DNA from: Flavobacterium sp. LC2016-13 | GTDB lineage: Bacteria > Bacteroidota > Bacteroidia > Flavobacteriales > Flavobacteriaceae | Assembly (NCBI RefSeq): GCF_009707955.1 | Contig: NZ_WMDQ01000003.1 | Location: forward strand, 310,001-374,000 | Length of the DNA stretch: 64,000 nucleotides | Direction: 5' to 3' | In this document: in pieces, positions 44,836-54,042 of the stretch | Layout: each line of letters begins with the position of its first letter | How positions within the stretch are numbered: position 1 is the first letter of the stretch | Notes under the pieces: generated by a model | What the model saw: only the letters and a program-made list of their open reading frames with translations | The model's database searches: none | Told to the model about the DNA's origin: nothing | Position numbers and translations under genes: made by a program

Positions 44836-45257
44836 AGATTTACTTATTAGAGTTATCAAACATTTAATTATTACAGTGATAAAAAAACTGATAAGCAATG
44901 TCTTTCTAAAGAACATGTACCCTTGGCATAAGTTGTTTTATTTCAAGGCGTAGAATCGTTAACGGCAGAACAAAAAATAGCATGCATAAACAAATATTAT
45001 TTAGGATAACATGTTTACGGTACGGGTTGAGAAAAAATATTAATTAATTGGCATGAAACAATTAAAGGAAGAATTTAATGCAAATTATGCACTGAAATTA
45101 AGTAGTAGGTGTAAAAAACAATCTTTCTTTAATTTTAATTAGATGTAAATATAACTAATCATAAAATACTAATAATCAAATAGTTACTTTATTAATAAAA
45201 ATATTTCCTGAAGTTATTATTCTTTAAGGATTTATATTTTTGTGTCTGGGTCAATTT
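44836..45257. other. Intergenic region, no gene seen
   Basis: 422 bp of AT-rich DNA upstream of the PorP gene and downstream of the XRE gene. No convincing promoter, hairpin or coding frame was found. Confidence 0.5.
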
Positions 45258-45641
45258 TTAAATTTGTCCGAATTTTTTTTTATAGCGACATAACTCTTCT
45301 TCTGTTTTTTTTAAAAGTTTTTCGAGGAGTTTTATTTTATCTTCGTAGAGTGTTTTTAAGGTTTCATTATCGGCATTTATCATAATACTGCCATTATTGT
45401 TTCCTTTTACGTTATTGAAATTATTGAAGTATTTTTGACTGTCAAAACTAATAATGTCTTCTACGCTAACTTCTAATATTTTGGCAATTTCAACTAATTT
45501 TATATAAGAAAGAATGGTTTTTCCTTTTTCAATTTTACTGTAACCTGCCTGCGTGACACCTAGTTGATCTGCCATATATTCCTGCGTATAATTCTTAAGC
45601 TCTCTTATGCTTTTTATTTTATTTTTTATTGAAGTGGCCAT
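45258..45641 (-). CDS. XRE-family transcriptional regulator
   Basis: 127 residues. The HTH covers about 9-65 with YTQEYMADQLGVTQAGYSKIEKGKTILS, a standard XRE layout. Then a linker and a C-terminal coiled coil (ETLKTLYEDKIKLLEKLLKKTEEELCRYKK), probably for dimerisation. No ligand domain is present. It lies 81 bp downstream of a 35-residue membrane peptide gene on the same strand and could be co-transcribed. Confidence 0.9.
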   Translation of the reverse strand: MATSIKNKIKSIRELKNYTQEYMADQLGVTQAGYSKIEKGKTILSYIKLVEIAKILEVSVEDIISFDSQKYFNNFNNVKGNNNGSIMINADNETLKTLYEDKIKLLEKLLKKTEEELCRYKKKFGQI

Positions 45642-45722
45642 AAACTTTATTTGGGGGATGGTATAGCTATTACTACAATGGATAATCTTATAAACTACTA
45701 CATTTGTAGGATAATGAAGCAG

Positions 45723-45830
45723 TTATTTTTTTTTCTGTTTTCTTTTATTGATAATGATAAAACCATACACAATTGCAATAAACATAAATGCAAAATCGAA
45801 ATTTGATATTCCGAATATTAATTTATTCAT
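45723..45830 (-). CDS. 35-aa single-pass small membrane protein
   Basis: The frame starts at the ATG at 45830, 14 bases after the stop of the 133-residue gene, and encodes MNKLIFGISNFDFAFM, a hydrophobic helix (FIAIVYGFIIIN) and a basic tail KRKQKKK. The charge pattern is what a real membrane peptide with its C-terminus in the cytoplasm would have. It sits in line between the 133-residue membrane protein and the XRE gene. I recognise no homologue. Confidence 0.5.
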   Translation of the reverse strand: MNKLIFGISNFDFAFMFIAIVYGFIIINKRKQKKK

Positions 45831-45844
45831 TTTCTTCTGAAGCT

Positions 45845-46246
45845 TTATGTAATTTGTAAAATTCGATCAAACTTCAAATTCAAATACTGATCAATTTGTT
45901 TTCCGATGGCAGGTCGATCGAAAGCGTTAATTTTGGTCTTAATTTCTTTTTTATAAATATCTTTTACAATAACATAATAGTCGAATTCAGGGTCGTTATG
46001 AAATCTCAAAATAATTAAAATTGTGTAACACAGTAAAACAGGTATTATGTAATACAACTCAACTATATCTGAAAATATCAAAAAATAATAGGCTAAAGCT
46101 GTGACGGTAACAAAAACACTATTTTCAAAAAGGTAGGATTTCTTTTTTTTCAGTAATCCGAGTTCTACAATTTCATTAAAATTGTATTGCCAGTGTTCTG
46201 ATCCGTAGTAAAACTGGACTTGGTCATGCGTAAGGGTAATGAACAT
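45845..46246 (-). CDS. Unrecognised small membrane protein
   Basis: 133 residues. Two membrane helices lie at about 42-58 (VFVTVTALAYYFLIF) and 64-82 (ELYYIIPVLLCYTILIIL), with soluble ends. The N-terminal MFITLTHDQVQFYYGSEHWQYNFNEI and the C-terminal VKDIYKKEIKTKINAFDRPAIGKQIDQYL look like PH-domain-type beta strands around a helical hairpin, but that is only an impression. The possible operon with the peptide and XRE gene is the only clue to function. Confidence 0.7.
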   Translation of the reverse strand: MFITLTHDQVQFYYGSEHWQYNFNEIVELGLLKKKKSYLFENSVFVTVTALAYYFLIFSDIVELYYIIPVLLCYTILIILRFHNDPEFDYYVIVKDIYKKEIKTKINAFDRPAIGKQIDQYLNLKFDRILQIT

Positions 46247-46770
46247 AATTAATTAATCTTTATTATAACACGAGAATTTGTTGTAAAAAACTTAAACCAA
46301 GTGGCAGCTCAAAAATCAATTTCATTTTTTAAATTTTGGCATAAAAGAAGCTAAAAATCTAAATAAACCTTGGAGTCGCAATATTACGCATAATCTACTA
46401 TCTTATTCTTACAAACCCTCTTATAGAATATAACTATGAGTTGTAATTCAATCTAAATATAAATTTTTACTTATTTTTTGATTTTCCCGTTTAGGGATTT
46501 ACTTATGTTATTTTTTTTGCGTTGGCCTTGAAATCCGTGATGCTTTTCAAAAAAATATTAAATCTGTTTTGTTTATAAAGATTGTAAAAAAAACAAACAA
46601 CTGTTTTATAGCTTTTATCTTAATATTATAAAATAAGCACGTTTAATTCAATTTGAAAAAATTCACTTTTTTAGTTAAAAATTAATTTTCAATGTTATTT
46701 TTTCACTTGTAATGTTATAAGTAAGAATTAACTTCTGATCTGTTTTGTGTACTTCATAATGGTATATAAT
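46247..46770. other. AT-rich intergenic region, no gene seen
   Basis: About 520 bp upstream of the small membrane protein gene. Apart from the terminator at its left end it contains A/T tracts only. No promoter could be fixed and no coding frame is credible. Confidence 0.55.
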
Positions 46771-46801
46771 GAAAATGCCCGCAGAAATTGCGGGCATTTT
46801 T
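46771..46801 (-). terminator. Rho-independent terminator of the sugar kinase gene
   Basis: AAAATGCCCGC and GCGGGCATTTT pair with a 7-base loop; on the minus strand a T-run follows. It begins at the stop codon of the kinase gene, so the stem overlaps the end of the message. Confidence 0.85.
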
Positions 46802-47697
46802 TAATTATTAATCATATCTTGAATTCTCGTAAATGAAATTTTGGGATTTGCTCCGGGAGCTGCGGCAACCAAAGCTCCAACGGCACAAGCAAAATCAATT
46901 GCTTTTTGAGGTTCTGTATCTTTGAGTAAATACGTTATCAAAGTTGCCAAAAATGAATCTCCCGCGCCTACCGTATCTGCAACTTTAACGGGATATCCAT
47001 CATTTTCATAAAATTTCCCTTTCCAAAAAAGCAAGGCGCCATCTTTGCCTCTGGTTACACAAATAGCTTTTGTGTTCGTTTTTGCTGAGATATAATTCAC
47101 GTTTTCTTCAATACTAGTAAAAGATGATCCCAAAGCTGTGGCAATTTCAATTATTTCTTCATCATTAAACTTTATAAAATCAGCGGAAAGCATCAATTGC
47201 TCCAGGATTTCGTATGAATAATGAGGTTTTCTTAAATTGACATCAAATACTTTATAAACTTTTGTTTCTAACAATTCTTCAAGTGATTTTCTTGAAACTT
47301 CGTCACGGCAAACTAAACTGCCATAGATCAAAACATCAGCATTTGTAACCAAATTTTTCGCCAAATCATTTAGCACAATTTTATCCCAGGCTGATGGATA
47401 ATTGATCACATAACTTGCCGAACCGGTTTCGTTTAAAGTAACATTGACCAATCCTGTCGGAAATGATTCTGATTGCATAATAGCATCAGTTTCAAGTCCT
47501 AATTGTTTCACCTGAGTTAGTATTGCGCCTCCATCTTCATCTATTCCAACACAGCTTATCATGGCAACTTCACAACCTAATGTTTTCATTCGTAATGCTA
47601 CATTTAGTGGTGCTCCGCCAATTTTTTTTTCATTGCCAAAAACATCCCAAAGTACTTCTCCGTAAGCTACTGCTTTAAGATTTTTATCGTTATTCAT
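46801..47697 (-). CDS. PfkB-family carbohydrate kinase (fructokinase-like)
   Basis: 298 residues. The N-terminal GEVLWDVFG and GGAPLNVALRMKTLG, and the second signature DTVGAGDSFLATLI with catalytic base Asp247, define the PfkB family. VTRGKDGALLFW is the ATP-side landmark. Its closest type is bacterial fructokinase. It follows lutC in the same direction but is separated by a terminator at 47735-47760, so it is probably its own unit. A 2-keto-3-deoxygluconate kinase is missing from the uronate genes and belongs to this family; the sequence here favours fructokinase, though I cannot rule out the other. Confidence 0.85.
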   Translation of the reverse strand: MNNDKNLKAVAYGEVLWDVFGNEKKIGGAPLNVALRMKTLGCEVAMISCVGIDEDGGAILTQVKQLGLETDAIMQSESFPTGLVNVTLNETGSASYVINYPSAWDKIVLNDLAKNLVTNADVLIYGSLVCRDEVSRKSLEELLETKVYKVFDVNLRKPHYSYEILEQLMLSADFIKFNDEEIIEIATALGSSFTSIEENVNYISAKTNTKAICVTRGKDGALLFWKGKFYENDGYPVKVADTVGAGDSFLATLITYLLKDTEPQKAIDFACAVGALVAAAPGANPKISFTRIQDMINN

Positions 47698-47734
47698 TCT
47701 AAGATTATTTTATTTCCTTACTTATACAAACAAA

Positions 47735-47760
47735 AAAAGGGCGATCAATTGCCCTCTTTT
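47735..47760 (-). terminator. Rho-independent terminator after lutC
   Basis: On the minus strand AGGGC / GCCCT with an 8-base loop, extended by A/T pairs and a run of seven T. It separates lutABC from the sugar kinase gene. Confidence 0.75.
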
Positions 47761-47797
47761 TTGATATAATATAAAGATAAAAATATTTTTTTAATTT

Positions 47798-48385
47798 TTA
47801 ATCTAATAAAAAAACGATTAATCCTCTTGCTCCATGCGCTCCTAAAACTAAAGATTGCTCAATATCTGCTGTTTTTGACGGACCTGCTATAAAAGTTCCG
47901 AAACCGTATTCCTGATTTCCAATTCTCTCATAAGCCTGATGCATTGTTGCAACAAGATCTTTTTTATGTACTATAATTGCCAGATATTGCGCAATAAAAG
48001 GCGAAACTCGTTGCCCTAAAACAGCATCGGTTACCCAAAGAGCACTATTTTCTGCAACGCCAAAATGCGCTTTTATAATCGTTAATTCAACATTTTGGAG
48101 CGAATGCGCATCATCATTTGTCCAGTCTAATCTCGCAATTTCAGAAAGCTCGGGAATTGTTGAAATGATTCTCTTTTCGACTGCATAATTTGTTTTTATG
48201 TAGTTGATGATTTCGTCGTAATTCGCAACTTCTACAGAATCTCCTCCAATATTTTTCAATATCGTTTTATAGGTTTGAAGAATATCAAAATGCTCAGATC
48301 CCAAAACATTTAAATTTGGAAGTTCTGTAACGAAACCAGGTTGATTCTGTTTTATTTTTTTTAGAATTTCAGCTTTACTACTCAT
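47798..48385 (-). CDS. lutC: Lactate utilization protein C (LUD domain)
   Basis: 195 residues of the LUD family. FGVAENSALWVTDAVLGQR, AIIVHKKDLVATMHQAYERI and the terminal GPSKTADIEQSLVLGAHGARGLIVFLLD are classical. LutC works with the iron-sulfur proteins LutA and LutB to oxidise L-lactate to pyruvate at the membrane. The start overlaps the end of lutB by 8 bases. It is the last of three genes. Confidence 0.93.
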   Translation of the reverse strand: MSSKAEILKKIKQNQPGFVTELPNLNVLGSEHFDILQTYKTILKNIGGDSVEVANYDEIINYIKTNYAVEKRIISTIPELSEIARLDWTNDDAHSLQNVELTIIKAHFGVAENSALWVTDAVLGQRVSPFIAQYLAIIVHKKDLVATMHQAYERIGNQEYGFGTFIAGPSKTADIEQSLVLGAHGARGLIVFLLD

Positions 48386-49778
48386 CTTTTTTCGCTTTAG
48401 ATTCTCTTGAATTCTTCTTGTACCATTCTCTAAAAGATTCTTGCGGAACAGCTGGCATTTCGCGTTGGTCGTACCATTTGTTCATTTTATTATTGACTAA
48501 CGATGGAATGTTTTTCATTACAAATCTTCCTGATTTTCCGGCAATATTAAAGATTGTTGGATTCGCCAAAACGGTTGCCATTGTTTTCATCGCAACTGTT
48601 TTTGCTGCTGGCGTATGCCCTTCTTTAACCAAAACCTGACGCCATTTGTATAATTGATCGTGAATGTCAATTTTTACGGGACAAACATTGGTACAAGAAC
48701 CACAAAGCGTACTTGCAAATGGTAAATCGGCATTTTTGCTCATATCGAGATTAGGTGCCAAAATAGCGCCAATTGGTCCGGCAACAGCATTATGATAACT
48801 GTGTCCGCCACTTCTTCTGTAAACCGGACAAGTATTCATACACGCGCCACAGCGAATGCATTTTAGAGAATTTCTAAAATCTTCTCGTCCTAATTGTGTG
48901 CTTCTGCCATTATCGACAATAACAATATGAATTTCTTTTCCGTCTCTTGGTTTTTTAAAATGACTTGAAAAAGTCGTAATCGGTTGTCCTGTTGCACTTC
49001 TCGCTAATAATCTTAGGAAAACGCCAAGATGTTTTCGTTGCGGAATCAGTTTTTCAAATCCCATACAGGCAATATGAACGTCGGCTAAATGTGCACCCAT
49101 ATCAGCGTTTCCTTCATTAGTACAAACTACGATTTCTCCTGTTTCGGCAATGGCAAAATTAACTCCGGTTAAAGCTACTTTTCTGGTTAAGAAGGTATTT
49201 CTTAAACTTAACCTTGCAGATTCGGTTAAATATTGAGGATCTATATTCCCTTTTTCTGTTCCTAAATGTTCATGAAAAGTTTCGCTTACATCTTCTTTTT
49301 TAAGGTGAATGGCTGGTAGAACGATATGACTTGGTGGTTCTTTACGAAGCTGAACAATATATTCTCCTAAGTCAGAATCGATTACTTCTATACCTTTTTC
49401 GGCTAAATAATCATTCAAATGACATTCTTCCGTAAGCATCGATTTTGATTTCACCATTTGCTTTACGTCATGTTTTGCCATGATCGAATGCACAATTTCA
49501 TTATGTTCTTTGGCATCGGCTGCCCAATGTACAATAATGCCGTTTTTTTGAGCATTTGCCTCAAATTCAATTAAATAATCATGAATATTAGAGAGTACAT
49601 TATTTTTTATTTGCGAAGCTGTTTCACGAAGTAATTCCCAATCCGGAATTTGATGTGCGGCTTTGTCACGCTTTTCACGAACAAACCAAAGCGTTTCATC
49701 ATGCCAGTTTACACGTTCTACATCTTTATTAAAACGTGTTGCGGCTTCGCTATGTTCGATTATTTTTTTTGAAGACAT
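48378..49778 (-). CDS. lutB: Lactate utilization iron-sulfur protein B
   Basis: 466 residues. It has a LUD domain in the first 290 residues (AIAETGEIVVCTNEGNADM) and two ferredoxin-type 4Fe-4S motifs around 310 and 360 (CIRCGACMNTCPVYRR, CGSCTNVCPVKI). A C-terminal helical stretch ends in KKNSRESKAKKDE. LutB passes electrons from lactate oxidation between the lactate-binding partner and the quinone or another acceptor. Normal length for the family. Confidence 0.93.
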   Translation of the reverse strand: MSSKKIIEHSEAATRFNKDVERVNWHDETLWFVREKRDKAAHQIPDWELLRETASQIKNNVLSNIHDYLIEFEANAQKNGIIVHWAADAKEHNEIVHSIMAKHDVKQMVKSKSMLTEECHLNDYLAEKGIEVIDSDLGEYIVQLRKEPPSHIVLPAIHLKKEDVSETFHEHLGTEKGNIDPQYLTESARLSLRNTFLTRKVALTGVNFAIAETGEIVVCTNEGNADMGAHLADVHIACMGFEKLIPQRKHLGVFLRLLARSATGQPITTFSSHFKKPRDGKEIHIVIVDNGRSTQLGREDFRNSLKCIRCGACMNTCPVYRRSGGHSYHNAVAGPIGAILAPNLDMSKNADLPFASTLCGSCTNVCPVKIDIHDQLYKWRQVLVKEGHTPAAKTVAMKTMATVLANPTIFNIAGKSGRFVMKNIPSLVNNKMNKWYDQREMPAVPQESFREWYKKNSRESKAKKDE

Positions 49779-49828
49779 CTTTTATGAATTAAAAGTAAAT
49801 TTTGAAATTATGTGAATTTCTAAATCTT

Positions 49829-50569
49829 TTAGTTTTCGAACGAATTTAAAATTTCGGCAATATGAATGGTTTTTATGTTGCTTTTTTGTCTTTTCAGAAT
49901 TCCTTCTAAATGCATTAAACACGACATATCGCCACCGGTTATATAATCAACATGATGATTTTCATGGTCTTTGATTCTGTCTTGTCCCATTTTTACAGAA
50001 ACGGCTTCTTCTGTAACGCAAAATGTTCCTCCAAAACCACAACATTCATCTTTTCTTGCCAGCGAAACCAAATCCAAACCTTTTATATTGCTTAATAATT
50101 GTTCGGGTTTTGAGAAAAATGGCGCGTTTAATTCTGTCATTTGCGAAAGCTTTAAGCCTCGTTGACCATGACAACTTACGTGCATTCCAACTTTATACGG
50201 AAAACTCGCCTCGATATGATCTACTTTAAGAATATCAGTAATAAACTCTGTCAATTCGAATACTTTTTTTCTCATTTCAGTTGCCAACTCTTCTTGCTTT
50301 TCATCATGTAAATGTTCTTTCACATGCAAAACACAACTTCCTGACGGACAAACGATATAATCAAAACCAGTAAAATTGGCTATAAAATTGGCATCGCATC
50401 CTTTTGTTAAATATTGATAACCGCTATTAGCCATTGGTTGTCCGCAACAGGTTTGTCCCATCGGAAAATGTACTTCGCATCCTAATTTCTGTAAAAGTTC
50501 ATAGGTTGCTATACCCACTTTTGGATAAAACTGATCGACATAGCACGGTATAAAAAGTCCGATTTTCAT
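49829..50569 (-). CDS. lutA: Lactate utilization iron-sulfur protein A
   Basis: 246 residues with two CCG domains. The first shows TCCGQPMANSG, the second ECCGFGGTFCVTEEAVS. Other conserved parts are IGLFIPCYVDQFYP and HVSCHGQRGL. The CCG cysteines coordinate iron-sulfur clusters. It is first of lutABC. Upstream is a 500-bp repeat region, then the rhamnose kinase gene in the same direction. L-lactate made by the rhamnose pathway's dehydrogenase is the natural substrate. Confidence 0.93.
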   Translation of the reverse strand: MKIGLFIPCYVDQFYPKVGIATYELLQKLGCEVHFPMGQTCCGQPMANSGYQYLTKGCDANFIANFTGFDYIVCPSGSCVLHVKEHLHDEKQEELATEMRKKVFELTEFITDILKVDHIEASFPYKVGMHVSCHGQRGLKLSQMTELNAPFFSKPEQLLSNIKGLDLVSLARKDECCGFGGTFCVTEEAVSVKMGQDRIKDHENHHVDYITGGDMSCLMHLEGILKRQKSNIKTIHIAEILNSFEN

Positions 50570-50592
50570 ATTCTTGGTAATTATTTTTATTT

Positions 50593-51050
50593 TTTCACGC
50601 AGATTTTAAAATGATTTAGGCAGATGTGCACAGATAATTATTCAAATTAATCTGCATTAATCTGCATTGATCTGCATTGATCTGCATTGATCTGCATGAA
50701 TCTGCAAAATTTGCGTGAAATAAAAATCATTTTAATCTTGTAATCTGTGGCTGTTTTTTTCTCTCGCAGATTTGGCAGATTGAGCAGATTTTTATTTTTT
50801 ATTCTTTATTCTTTATTCTTTTCTTGTTTCACGCAGATTCAAAATGATTTAGGCAGATTTGCACAGATAATTATTCCAATTAATCTGCATTGATCTGCAT
50901 GAATCTGCAAAATTTGCGTGAAACAAAAATCATTTTAATCTTGTAATCAATCTGTGGCTGCTTTTTTCTCTCGCAGATTTCGCAGATTGAGCAGATTTTT
51001 ATTCTTTATTCTATTTTCTTTTTTTCTTTCACGCAGATTTTAATTTTTAA
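50593..51050. repeat. Tandem ~230-bp GCAGATT repeat units with 10-bp TCTGCATTGA array
   Basis: Unit 1 starts at 50593 and unit 2 at 50827 with TTTCACGCAGATT, and a third start is at 51037. Each unit runs TTTCACGCAG, TGATTTAGGCAG, CACAGATAATTATT, a tandem of TCTGCATTGA, TTTGCGTGAAA, ATCATTTTAATCTTG, CTGTGGCTG and CTCTCGCAGATTT. Unit 1 has five copies of the 10-mer (50651-50700) and unit 2 about two (50884-50903). The region fills the lutA to rhamnose kinase gap; no gene fits in it. Confidence 0.85.
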
Positions 51051-51071
51051 TTCTAAATTTTTAATTCAATT

Positions 51072-52433
51072 CTAGTGTTTGTAAAATTTCAAATCAATTA
51101 AATCGTTTTGAATTGGTTTTGGGTTCCAGTTTTGATGAATTGCCAACGCTGCGCCCAAAGCACTTGCCTGCGCCATTGATGCCGCGTATACTTCTACATC
51201 AGGAAAAGCTTCTGCAAGCAAATTCATAAAAATTGAATTTTTACTAAATCCTCCGTCCACAAAAATCTTTTTTACAGGACTATTATGAATCACTAAATTA
51301 GTCGAAAAAACCTGTTGTTCTACCAAATCCAGCATCAATTGATGATAGGCTATGTCGTAATTTTTAAACGTAGCCAGATCTCTTTTTTGAAATGGACATT
51401 CTTTAAGAATATCAAAATCATATTTCTTCGGATAAATGATTTGAAAGTTTAAAGCTCTTAGGTTTGAAACTATCTTTTTATCAAAATAAACGTCTTTAAA
51501 AGTATCAAACGGAACATTAAAATGTTCTGCTAATCTTTTGGCTTGTATTTCATGTTCGTTACCAGAAAATAAACGTGCCGCTTTTACCGGTTTTTCGGTG
51601 TATTGCATATAACACAAACAATCGTTTCGAAGCTCTTCAAACGTTAGTTCCTTGTTATTAAATGGATTTAATGAAATACTCCAGGTTCCCGTCGATAACA
51701 AAACAAATGGCTCTGTAAAGTTGATGGTGTACGGAATAATGGCTGATGAACTATCATGCAAACCAATCCCTACAGCTACATCATCATCTTTTTTAATGAC
51801 ATCTTTTCCGTAATGAAGCGGTGCCAATTTTGGCAATATTTCTTCATTTTTGAGCCATTTATGGTATTTCATTTTTTTGAAATTCCACAAATTGGTATGA
51901 CATCCAATACTTGTAATATCCGTGTATGCTTCATCAGTTAAAAGAAAACTCAGGTATTGCGGTAAATGCAGGCAATACTTTACTTTCCCGAATAAATCCG
52001 GATTTTCTTCTTTTAATCGGTAAATCTGCATTCCGGAATTTAGGCTTCCTAAAACAGGAGAAGCTGTTTTTACTGCAAAAACTTCTTCTCCTTTATATTT
52101 GTTGTAAAAAACCGTTTTTAGCGCTTTTGGATATTCTTTTAAATAATTGTACAAAGGCGTTAAAACCTTGCCTTCTTTATCAATATAAACAAAACTGGCT
52201 CCGTAAGTGCTAAAATTAATCGCTTTTAGAACATAGTTTTCCAGTGTTTTTATTTCTGATAATTGATCGAGAATCCAGTTTTTGAGAACCTCAATATCTT
52301 CACAAGGAAAACCATCTTCATCTACTGTTTCGTCCAGATTTACTGATTTCTCCCAGACAATTTTATAATTTTCGTTAAATAAAAATACCTTTTTGTTGGT
52401 TTTACCAATATCAAAAATTGCAACTACATTCAT
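51072..52433 (-). CDS. rhaB: FGGY-family carbohydrate kinase, rhamnulokinase
   Basis: 453 residues. The N-terminal VAIFDIGKTNKKVFLF is the first phosphate loop of the FGGY fold, and GIGLHDSSSAIIPY, LLSTGTWSISLNPF and VDGGFSKNSIFMNLL follow in order. It would phosphorylate L-rhamnulose to its 1-phosphate in the cytoplasm. The order isomerase gene then kinase gene (with transporter and aldolase upstream) identifies the substrate better than the sequence alone does. Length fits. Confidence 0.85.
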   Translation of the reverse strand: MNVVAIFDIGKTNKKVFLFNENYKIVWEKSVNLDETVDEDGFPCEDIEVLKNWILDQLSEIKTLENYVLKAINFSTYGASFVYIDKEGKVLTPLYNYLKEYPKALKTVFYNKYKGEEVFAVKTASPVLGSLNSGMQIYRLKEENPDLFGKVKYCLHLPQYLSFLLTDEAYTDITSIGCHTNLWNFKKMKYHKWLKNEEILPKLAPLHYGKDVIKKDDDVAVGIGLHDSSSAIIPYTINFTEPFVLLSTGTWSISLNPFNNKELTFEELRNDCLCYMQYTEKPVKAARLFSGNEHEIQAKRLAEHFNVPFDTFKDVYFDKKIVSNLRALNFQIIYPKKYDFDILKECPFQKRDLATFKNYDIAYHQLMLDLVEQQVFSTNLVIHNSPVKKIFVDGGFSKNSIFMNLLAEAFPDVEVYAASMAQASALGAALAIHQNWNPKPIQNDLIDLKFYKH

Positions 52434-52580
52434 TTTAGTTAATTGTAAATTGTGAATTGTAAATTTTGAATTATGATTTTGTCCGAAGAATAAAATGTTA
52501 TTAAGCTAAGTCTTTTGTCTTTATATCAATCAATATAATCAACAATTGTTTATTAACTTATAACTCATAATTCATAATTA

Positions 52581-53855
52581 TTATAAGCCTGTAGCCATCG
52601 TTTTTAATCCTCTTTCTCCAATCAGGTTTTTTCTAACGGTAAGAGTGCGGTATAATTCAACCGGATTTAATGCTGCTCCTGAACGTAAACGGGCTTCAGC
52701 AACTAAAGCACGAACATCTGTACGGAATGCGTTTTGCAGAATTTCCTGTGCTTTTACAACATCATTTTCATCTTGTGCAATTTCTAACGCTTTTCTGTCT
52801 ACCAAAAGTGCCTGCGCATACGCAATCATAATGGCTTCAACAGATTGTAATAAATCTTCTAACGGATCTTTTATGTTGTGAGATGCATCGATCATCCAGC
52901 CTAAATCTTTGGCGTGATTCATTCCTCTGGCATCCATTCCTTCTACTAATTCATTAAAAATCAAGAATAATTGGTATGGTTTTAAAGCTCCGGCTGTTAA
53001 ATCGTCATCGCCATATTTTGAATCATTAAAGTGGAATCCGCCTAATTTGTTTTCCATTAATAATAAAGAAACAATTTGCTCGATATTCGCATTTGGTAAA
53101 TGATGTCCTAAATCGACTAATGTTTGGGCTTTATCTCCTAATTTTTTTACATAAGAATACGATTGTCCCCAATCTGCCACAGTTGTAGAATAAAAATTAG
53201 GTTCAGCACATTTGTATTCTAAAAATAATTTCCAGTTTGAAGGTAATGCATCGTAGATTTCTTCTAAACTTTCTAAAGTGTTTTGATAGGCTTTACGGAA
53301 GTTTAATTGTCCCGGGAAAGAAGATCCGTCTGCTAACCAAACTGTTAACGATTCTGACCCTAATTCAATTCCGTGTTTGATAACTTCGATATTATGTGCA
53401 ATTGCTTGTTTACGAATCGCTCTGTTCGCGTTTTGTAAAGAACCAAATTTATAAGAATGCTCCTGATTTGCCTGATCCTGAAAAGTATTTGAGTTCATGG
53501 CATCAAATTTTAATCCGTGTTGTCCGGCTAAGTTTTTGATTGCCTGATAATCTGTTGGAATATCCCAGGGAATATGCAATGAAATAGCCCCTGAAGCATT
53601 GTTTAATGCATGAAGCAAACCAACATCTTCGATTTTTTCTTCTAATGAACGTGGTTCTCCGCCTCCTGCAAAACGTCCGAATCGTGTTCCTCCTGTTCCT
53701 AAAGCCCAAGATGGAATCGCGATTTGAAAATCGATTAATTTTTGAATAATTGATTCTGTTTCACCAACTTCTGATGCTGTAAAAGCAAATTTATTTTGAT
53801 GTTTTTTTAATAACTCATCATTATGAGATTCTATTTTGTTTGATCCAATTAACAT
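52581..53855 (-). CDS. rhaI: L-rhamnose isomerase, RhaI type
   Basis: 424 residues, TIM-barrel sugar isomerase. It resembles the Pseudomonas stutzeri type L-rhamnose isomerase (IPSWALGTGGTRFGRFAGGGEPR, AISLHIPWDIPTDY), not the E. coli RhaA type. Metal-binding residues are expected in LFLEYKCAEPNFYS (Glu), LVDLGHH (Asp, His) and GGFHFNDSKYGDDD (His, Asp). It converts L-rhamnose to L-rhamnulose. The intergenic gaps on both sides are short (147 and 187 bp), in keeping with one operon. Confidence 0.92.
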   Translation of the reverse strand: MLIGSNKIESHNDELLKKHQNKFAFTASEVGETESIIQKLIDFQIAIPSWALGTGGTRFGRFAGGGEPRSLEEKIEDVGLLHALNNASGAISLHIPWDIPTDYQAIKNLAGQHGLKFDAMNSNTFQDQANQEHSYKFGSLQNANRAIRKQAIAHNIEVIKHGIELGSESLTVWLADGSSFPGQLNFRKAYQNTLESLEEIYDALPSNWKLFLEYKCAEPNFYSTTVADWGQSYSYVKKLGDKAQTLVDLGHHLPNANIEQIVSLLLMENKLGGFHFNDSKYGDDDLTAGALKPYQLFLIFNELVEGMDARGMNHAKDLGWMIDASHNIKDPLEDLLQSVEAIMIAYAQALLVDRKALEIAQDENDVVKAQEILQNAFRTDVRALVAEARLRSGAALNPVELYRTLTVRKNLIGERGLKTMATGL

Positions 53856-54042
53856 ATTATTTTTCTTTTAATGGAATTACAATCTATAAATATAATTTGA
53901 ATTCCTGTTTTACTATACTATTTTATGTTATTTGTTTGTTTAAAAATTACCTTCTTTATTTTAAATACTAACGTTCGAGATTATCGAACGCTAGATCACA
54001 AAAAAACCACTTTTGCTTAAACAAACTTAAAAAAAACTGTCT

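Noticed and set aside
46801..47697. Calling the PfkB kinase KDG kinase to complete the uronate pathway
   Set aside because: The sequence features fit fructokinase better, and it is 30 kb from the uronate genes behind its own terminator.
50593..51050. CRISPR array
   Set aside because: The 10-bp units are directly adjacent with no unique spacers, the large units are only two or three, and no cas genes are nearby.
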